A DNA stretch of 64,000 bases, from the NCBI RefSeq assembly GCF_947507565.1, contig NC_089193.1:124001-188000 (forward strand), read 5' to 3'. Below the pieces are notes generated by a model that ran no database searches, had not been told where the DNA came from, and was given only the letters and a program-made list of their open reading frames with translations. The stretch is from Oscarella lobularis. Its lineage: Eukaryota; Porifera; Homoscleromorpha; Homosclerophorida; Oscarellidae. Shown here one piece after another: positions 61,201 through 64,000 of this stretch. Every line of letters starts with the position of its first letter. The stretch's first letter is position 1. Both the position numbers and the translations under genes were made by a program.

Positions 61201-64000
61201 TGTGTAATTTTTCAAAGCTAATGATCCACTTCCACCTGAATTAATTTTTACTGTAGCTGAACGAAGACGGTGGCTGGAAAGAAATCGCTACAATCTATCT
61301 ATAGAGTGAAAATAAAATATGCGTACAATTGATGATCCAGATCTGTAATGCTGAGAGAGTCATTCGTGACGTCAATAGGTGTCTGACGACCTTCTTCGTA
61401 TTTTGTAATGGGTGCTAAAAGAACGCTGAAGCAATTAACCAACACAGATATATGACTTCTTACTTCCTATTGTCAGGACGGGGGCGTTGTCATTTTCCCC
61501 AACAAACTGAACCGTCACACCTACGACGGGAGTCGGATACCCACTTGAATCAATGACTTTAAGTAAAATGTGCCTAAGAAAGATGAGATTGGCTGATAGC
61601 ATCACGGTACCACATAAAGTACCTCGGATTAAAATCAGGAGTCGTTAAAGAGGTGAAGTAACCGATGCTGAGAAGAACATGAACCAAATTGACTGGAGCT
61701 GAACCGCGTATAACTCTTAACCCCTCACTAAAGAGACATAACTCATTTCAACCAACCGGATAACCTTCATATTTCTGCATAACTTACGCGCCCGAATCTT
61801 TGAAAAACGAACTCGTAGTAATACCGGTAATTCTACCGCTTTCCTCGACTGTCAGCCTGCCGGCCAAAACGGCGCTATCAGCGCTGAAAATTACCTAGAG
61901 GGAAATTAGAAGCATAAAATAATCGGAATACAAAAACAAACGCACCCTTTCTCGTAGACCATTCAAAGGATTGGTCAATTCAACCACAACTTCTTTCCAG
62001 TCCTTTAGTAAATTACCTTTATCAATCGTCTAGCAAAAAAAACTAAAAACCTGATCTCCAAATGCAGACGCGTCTAAGTTGCTTTTCATCGGCGCCAATA
62101 GGACAGGAGTAACAGCCTCGCGGTAAACGACCGAACGATTGAGCGTCGTGTTGTCAGCCAAATCAAAATCGACGGCGACGTGATTGCACTTACTTTCCTC
62201 TCCAAGCTTGCCGGAACACGCAAATAAGTCGACGATTCCACACGTGTCATTGCAACCGTCGCCGTCGTTTCCCGTACCATTCAATGTATCGCACTCTTCA
62301 AAGAACTCCCGAATACCATTCCCGCAATTGAAGCACTGGCTCGATCTGTTGAATTCATCGTTGACCGGACACCCAAACCCGTCTAGTATAGTGCAACTGA
62401 ACAAATCGCAGCCGACGCCGCTCGAACCGGCATCGCAATCCTCGCCAGGAACTCGAAGTCCGTCGCCGCACGTTTGATTAAAGCAGATCGTCCGTCCTCC
62501 CACCGGAACCTGGCAGCCAAATCCATCTTCAAGTAAACAAGCGGCTGAGCATCCGTCTCCATTCTCGTTACCTCCGTCGTCGCACTCTTCAGAATCAACT
62601 ATGACAATACCATCGCCGCACACAGGACAATCGACTGTGACGTTACGGCTACTGTCACTGTTGTTATTTAGTGCTTCGCAAATATCTACTAGACTGGTAG
62701 CATTGGTTCCATTGATGATAACCCCGAAAACACCTCACGTTTCGTTGACCGAACGTCGATGCCGATTGCCGCCGTTCTTTCGCCGACTTTCGCATTCCAA
62801 CAACGCATCGTCGCTTAAGTGTAAAGTAGAACCGGTCCCACTAATCAATCCATCGAATACAGATCTTAGCAAATGAATATTGGCAGAGGACGATCTTAAA
62901 TTTTGTGCAGGTTCAATCTGTCCGCATATCACAAAACCTCTAGCTTCCAAAACAGATCTAAGTTCACCAAGCGAAGTAGCTGGACTTGGACACGATCGCA
63001 CAACGTCTAGAATTAAGTCAAAGATGACATCTCGATATAACGATGATTCCTCCGAAATTTGTCGCAGTAATAACGCATCGTCGCGCGAGAAGGTAACGTT
63101 GCAAAGATCGTCCCTACGTAGACAATCTCCGAGACCATTGAACAGACGATGGTCGACAAGACGACATTCTTCGGCAAACGGCATAAACGTGCGATTCAGA
63201 CCGTACACGTCGGCAATGGTGTTGCTTGTCAAATTCGCAAGACAGACTAAGGCTTCGCTAAACCACGTGTCGAAGCTGCTATTACCCTTGGTCTTTGTAG
63301 CACAAGCGGGAGAGAAGAATGTATCGAGATAGTTAGGTGAGTCACAAGGAAAGACGCGTTTTGCGCATTTGATGAAATCGGTGCAGTTGTCAATGCGCGA
63401 CGAACAGCGAGGTTTGGCTGAAAAGAAACGGCACTATATAAGTACGAAGCAAAAAAAATCGTTTTGATCATTTACCTATTTGACATCGTATGCCGCTGAA
63501 ATCTGGTGGACAGGCGCACGTTGAGTCATCAGTGCACGTCCCACCGTTTTCGCACCGCAAAGACGCACATTCGTCATTACCTTAATTAAAAAAATAAAAA
63601 TTACCAAAAAGCGATAAAATCTTCGACTCACATCCAACAGTTGCGGTGACTCGATAAAGATACCGACCACGAACGCCGACGTTAGACGAGCTGGCGATCG
63701 AAAGAACAGAGTTCGTACCGGACAACGGATGATTCTCGAAAGTGCTCAAATCGCTCGCCACGTATCCGATCACAACTCGACCAGCCCACTGAAGTTGATC
63801 GGCGTTCGGGTAATTGAACAATGCGTACGTCGTACGCTCGTCTGAGATTATAACAACTTGAAACGTATTGCGCTAGAACTAAGAATTAACACGTACTATT
63901 GTTATAGCTCTTATGCTTACCAGCGACAAAGAAAAGAAATAGCCTGGCACGCGATCCCACGTGGCAACGAGACCCCACGTCACGGTGAAGGACGTGCTGG
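58264..64000 (-). CDS. NIDO-EGF-Cys-rich-cadherin-like transmembrane protein, 5' end beyond the window
   Basis: Reading from the right edge on the minus strand: a short exon at the edge (FTVTWGLVATWDR); exon 63878-63632, a NIDO domain (NTFQVVIISDERTTYALFNY, then LQWAGRVVIGYVA); exon 63580-63476, one EGF (CENGGTC, then CACPPDFSGIRCQ); a long exon from 63418 to about 62735 with a basic RRKNGGNRHRRS site, possibly furin-cleaved; about 62640-62030, three Cys-rich repeats of the DUF4215/myxo-disulfide type (CGDGIVIVDSEECDDG, then CGDGLRVPGEDCD and CGNGIREFFEECD); about 61950-59000, several cadherin-like repeats (VNDAPILRF, ITYTENGSPL, VTVNDNSPQIVF); about 58850-58530, an unassigned beta-rich module; the last exon 58539-58264 with an EGF-like Cys cluster, one membrane helix (IVALAIFCTFVTLIVVAF) and an 11-residue tail. 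It is probably an adhesion or matrix-linking surface protein with little or no signalling tail of its own. Confidence 0.85.

Overview
The window is nuclear DNA of an animal, most likely an early-branching one such as a sponge. Genes are compact and split into many exons by short GT-AG introns, with a few GC-AG introns. The gene content is animal: a CPEB RNA-binding protein, SMCHD1, receptor tyrosine kinases (RTKs) and extracellular SRCR, C-type lectin, EGF and NIDO domains. The sponge assignment rests on general style and on the lectin/SRCR-type receptors. No species is claimed.

Layout. 0.3-1.4 kb (+): C-terminal half of a CPEB gene. 2.2-4.0 kb (+): a protein joining a nuclease-like region to a degenerate kinase-like domain, resembling Crinkler (CRN) effectors, followed at 4.7-5.4 kb by a MORC2-like remnant with a CW zinc finger. 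5.4-11.7 kb: repeat desert with interspersed elements and three tandem arrays. 11.66-15.19 kb: an apparently complete pogo-class DNA transposon with 688-bp terminal inverted repeats and a TA target duplication. 15.2-16.0 kb (-): a CARD-coiled-coil-kelch gene, divergent from a full SMCHD1 gene at 16.75-26.2 kb (+). 26.3-32.7 kb: second copies of two of the interspersed repeats, then a satellite hub with 130 uninterrupted CTG triplets. 33.1 kb (-): a broken kelch fragment. 34.3 and 36.4-37.2 kb: two intronless paralogous SAM methyltransferases, tail to tail. 39.1 kb (-): a tRNA-derived SINE. 39.6-40.2 kb (+): a small four-exon orphan gene. 42.5-48.7 and 51.4-57.6 kb (+): two tandem receptor tyrosine kinases with the same ectodomain order (lectin, three SRCR, three lectins, EGFs). 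58.3 kb to the right edge (-): a large membrane protein with NIDO, EGF, Cys-rich (DUF4215-like) and cadherin-like domains, cut at its 5' end by the window.

How it fits together. The most notable system is the tandem RTK pair. Each joins a carbohydrate- and scavenger-type recognition ectodomain to a complete tyrosine kinase, which suggests cell-surface recognition (microbe, self/non-self or adhesion) signalling by tyrosine phosphorylation. A large adhesion-type membrane protein lies convergent beside them. The left part holds several genes with chromatin or innate-defence flavour (CRN-like, MORC2-like, CARD-kelch, SMCHD1) among active-looking transposon sequence. Exon boundaries were read by hand from splice consensus and frame continuity. 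Those given to the base are phase-consistent but not verified by transcripts.
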